Assembly: GCF_034347385.1 (NCBI RefSeq) | Contig: NZ_CP133777.1 | Coordinates: 248,001 to 312,000, forward strand | Direction of reading: 5' to 3' | Length of the DNA stretch: 64,000 nucleotides | Source: Actimicrobium sp. CCC2.4 | GTDB lineage: Bacteria > Pseudomonadota > Gammaproteobacteria > Burkholderiales > Burkholderiaceae_D | Shown: piece after piece, positions 62,373-64,000 of the stretch | Layout: each line of letters opens with the position of its first letter | Position numbering within the stretch: the stretch's first letter is position 1 | Notes under the pieces: model-generated | Seen by the model: the letters and a program-made list of their open reading frames with translations, nothing else | Database searches by the model: none | What the model was told of the DNA's origin: nothing | Translations under genes and position numbers: made by a program

Positions 62373-64000
62373 ATGCCCACATTGAAGAAATCCGTCCTGA
62401 TCGGCTTGGCCATCGTCGCCGTAGCGGTCACCCTGACGCTCGCGGCGCTGCTGACGTGGGACTGGGACCGCAGCCGTCCGTGGCTCAATGACAAGGTGTC
62501 GCAAGCAATCGGCCGTGACTTTGCGATCCGTGGACACCTCGGTCTGGGCTGGCATCGTCCGCCCGGCGAAACCGGCTGGCGCAACTATCTGCCATGGCCG
62601 CGGTTAACCGCCAGCGATGTGGTCATCGGCAATCCCGCGTGGGCGCGTCAGCCGACGTTTGCATCGCTCGACCGGATCGAGTTCGACATCGCCCTGCTGC
62701 CGTTGTTGCGCCGGCAAATTGCCATCCCGTCGATCGCGCTGGTGAACCCGGCCGTCGACCTGGAACGACGCGCCGATGGCAGCGTCAACTGGACCTTCGC
62801 ACCGCCGCCCGGGTCGCCGTCGGCGTGGACAATCAAGCTCGACCGGATCAACTTCGCCAGCGGCACCGTCGCCCTCACCGACAAGCTCAAGAAAATAGAC
62901 GCCGTCGCCACGATACGACCGGCCGGCGACACGGTCGAGCTTGGTGCCTTGCTCGACAAAAACAAGCCAATCCAAGCCGGCCCGGCGTACGGTTTCGCCT
63001 TCGATATTGCCGGCACCTACAACAAGGCGGTCGTCAAGGGTAGCGGCCACTTCGGCGGCGTGCTGTCGCTGGTCGATGCCAGCCGGCCGTTTCCGTTGCA
63101 GACCGATCTGCGGGTCGGCGATAACCACATCGTCATCGATGGCACCATCACCGATCCGGGCAATCTGGCCGCACTCGACCTGCAGTTGCAACTGGCATCA
63201 AACAGCATGGCGCATCTGTACGAACTGACCGGCGTGGCCTTGCCGGACACGCCGCCGTTTTCGACCAGCGGTCATCTGACCGGCCGCTTGCGCAAGTCCG
63301 ATAGCGTGTTCCGCTACGAAAAATTCAGTGGCAAGGTCGGTGGTTCGGACCTGGCCGGCACGCTCGAATACAGTACCGCAGGAGCACGCCCGAAACTGGT
63401 CGGTGACCTGCGCTCGGAACGCTTGCTCTTCGCCGACCTGGCACCGCTGGTCGGTGCCAGCAAAACCGATGCGCCGTCGGCCGATGTCAAGCTGGTGCCG
63501 GGCCGGGCGATTCCGGTCACGCCATTCCGGACCGACCGCTGGAAAGCCATGGATGCCGATGTCAAGTTTGTCGGCAAGCAGATCATTCGCGGTGCTGCCC
63601 TGCCGGTCAATGACGTGTCGGCGCACGTGATCATGAATGACGGCGTGCTGACGCTGGATCCGCTGGCCTTCGGCGTCGCCGGCGGTACGCTGACCGGCAG
63701 GATCGCACTCGACGGCAGCGCCGATCCGCTGCGCGGAAAGTTCACGATTTCGGCGCGCGGCCTGCGACTCAAGCAGCTGTTCCCGACCTTCGAACCGATG
63801 AAGACCAGCTTCGGCCAGGTCAATGGCGATGCGGCGCTGGCAGCGTCCGGCAACACGCCCGCGACGCTGGCGGCGACCCTCGATGGCGAGGTGCGCATGC
63901 TGGTCAACGATGGCGTCATGAGCGGCACCTTGCTGGAGCAGGCCGGTCTGAACGTCGCCAATATCGTGCTCGGAAAACTGTTTGGCGACACGCCCGTGAA
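62373..64000 (+). CDS. AsmA-family envelope protein (runs past the window end)
   Basis: At least 542 codons; no stop before the end of the window. Start ATG 62373 with AGGA at 62362-62365. N-terminal membrane segment (VLIGLAIVAVAVTLTLAALL) then the AsmA pattern (GRDFAIRGHLGLGWHRPPGE; ASDVVIGNPAWARQPTFASL; LPLLRRQIAIPSIALVNPAV) and later AsmA_2-like repeats (DGVLTLDPLAFGVAGGTLTG). A periplasmic, membrane-tethered lipid-transfer role is expected. It is distinct from the AsmA gene at 39646-41598. Confidence 0.88.
   Translation, partial: MPTLKKSVLIGLAIVAVAVTLTLAALLTWDWDRSRPWLNDKVSQAIGRDFAIRGHLGLGWHRPPGETGWRNYLPWPRLTASDVVIGNPAWARQPTFASLDRIEFDIALLPLLRRQIAIPSIALVNPAVDLERRADGSVNWTFAPPPGSPSAWTIKLDRINFASGTVALTDKLKKIDAVATIRPAGDTVELGALLDKNKPIQAGPAYGFAFDIAGTYNKAVVKGSGHFGGVLSLVDASRPFPLQTDLRVGDNHIVIDGTITDPGNLAALDLQLQLASNSMAHLYELTGVALPDTPPFSTSGHLTGRLRKSDSVFRYEKFSGKVGGSDLAGTLEYSTAGARPKLVGDLRSERLLFADLAPLVGASKTDAPSADVKLVPGRAIPVTPFRTDRWKAMDADVKFVGKQIIRGAALPVNDVSAHVIMNDGVLTLDPLAFGVAGGTLTGRIALDGSADPLRGKFTISARGLRLKQLFPTFEPMKTSFGQVNGDAALAASGNTPATLAATLDGEVRMLVNDGVMSGTLLEQAGLNVANIVLGKLFGDTPV

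Overview
The window is high-GC chromosomal DNA that reads like a betaproteobacterium of the Burkholderiales, most likely Oxalobacteraceae. The signs are a Gts-type glucose ABC transporter divergent from zwf-pgl-glk/hexR, a PEP-CTERM protein, a di-haem cytochrome c5, an EpsA-like LuxR regulator and many chemoreceptor and GGDEF genes. Nothing points to a plasmid or a complete prophage. The genus is inference.

Layout. (1) 1-4008: maltose ABC transporter (tail of a MalK-like ATPase, malE, malF, malG). (2) 4230-7156: an outer-membrane barrel protein and two tandem ankyrin-repeat proteins. (3) 7160-15801: sugar catabolism. On the minus strand lies zwf-pgl-glk/hexR, where the last gene fuses glucokinase to a HexR/RpiR regulator. 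Divergent from it is a gtsABCD-like glucose transporter. The intergenic region carries two HexR-like operators and a perfect 22-bp inverted repeat. (4) 15895-17076: class C beta-lactamase-like protein. (5) 17125-25115: polymorphic-toxin island on the minus strand. A TadE-like/OmpA gene split by an in-frame amber codon is translationally coupled to a 1,477-aa Rhs protein with a Sec signal peptide. The Rhs toxin tip is followed by its probable immunity gene and then by an AT-rich stretch of orphan or decaying immunity genes and one detached toxin tip. (6) 25271-28823: ethanolamine permease and ammonia-lyase (eat-eutB-eutC). (7) 29056-33694: small proteins, a copper-radical-oxidase-like secreted protein with a coupled partner, and an EpsA-like regulator. 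(8) 33897-42764: acyl-CoA synthetase, lipoprotein, GAF-GGDEF cyclase, cupin protein, internally deleted GST, PLD-type lipoprotein, AsmA-like protein, CsbD, FliL-like and DUF1653 proteins. (9) 42935-49219: PEP-CTERM protein, RsuA-type pseudouridine synthase, two chemoreceptors around a glycerate 2-kinase. (10) 49297-57014: HExxH effector-like protein, transglutaminase/DUF2126 protein, DASH cryptochrome with DUF2256, tRNA-Arg(CCG), di-haem cytochrome c. (11) 57074-64000: YqjD/YqjE/YqjK-like envelope operon, a flavin disulfide reductase with a coupled unknown gene, a TonB-C lipoprotein, two SRPBCC paralogues and a truncated AsmA-like gene.

How it fits together. Maltose and glucose enter by two ABC systems; glucose is phosphorylated by the Glk domain and oxidised by Zwf and Pgl, while the HexR domain of the same polypeptide probably senses a pathway sugar phosphate and binds the sites between the two operons. 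The Rhs island is the most unusual part: it records repeated toxin-tip exchange, with remnants left behind the current toxin/immunity pair. Start codons were chosen by Shine-Dalgarno sequence and signal peptide, so several differ from the longest possible reading frame. Family names come from reading the protein sequences; no database search was run.
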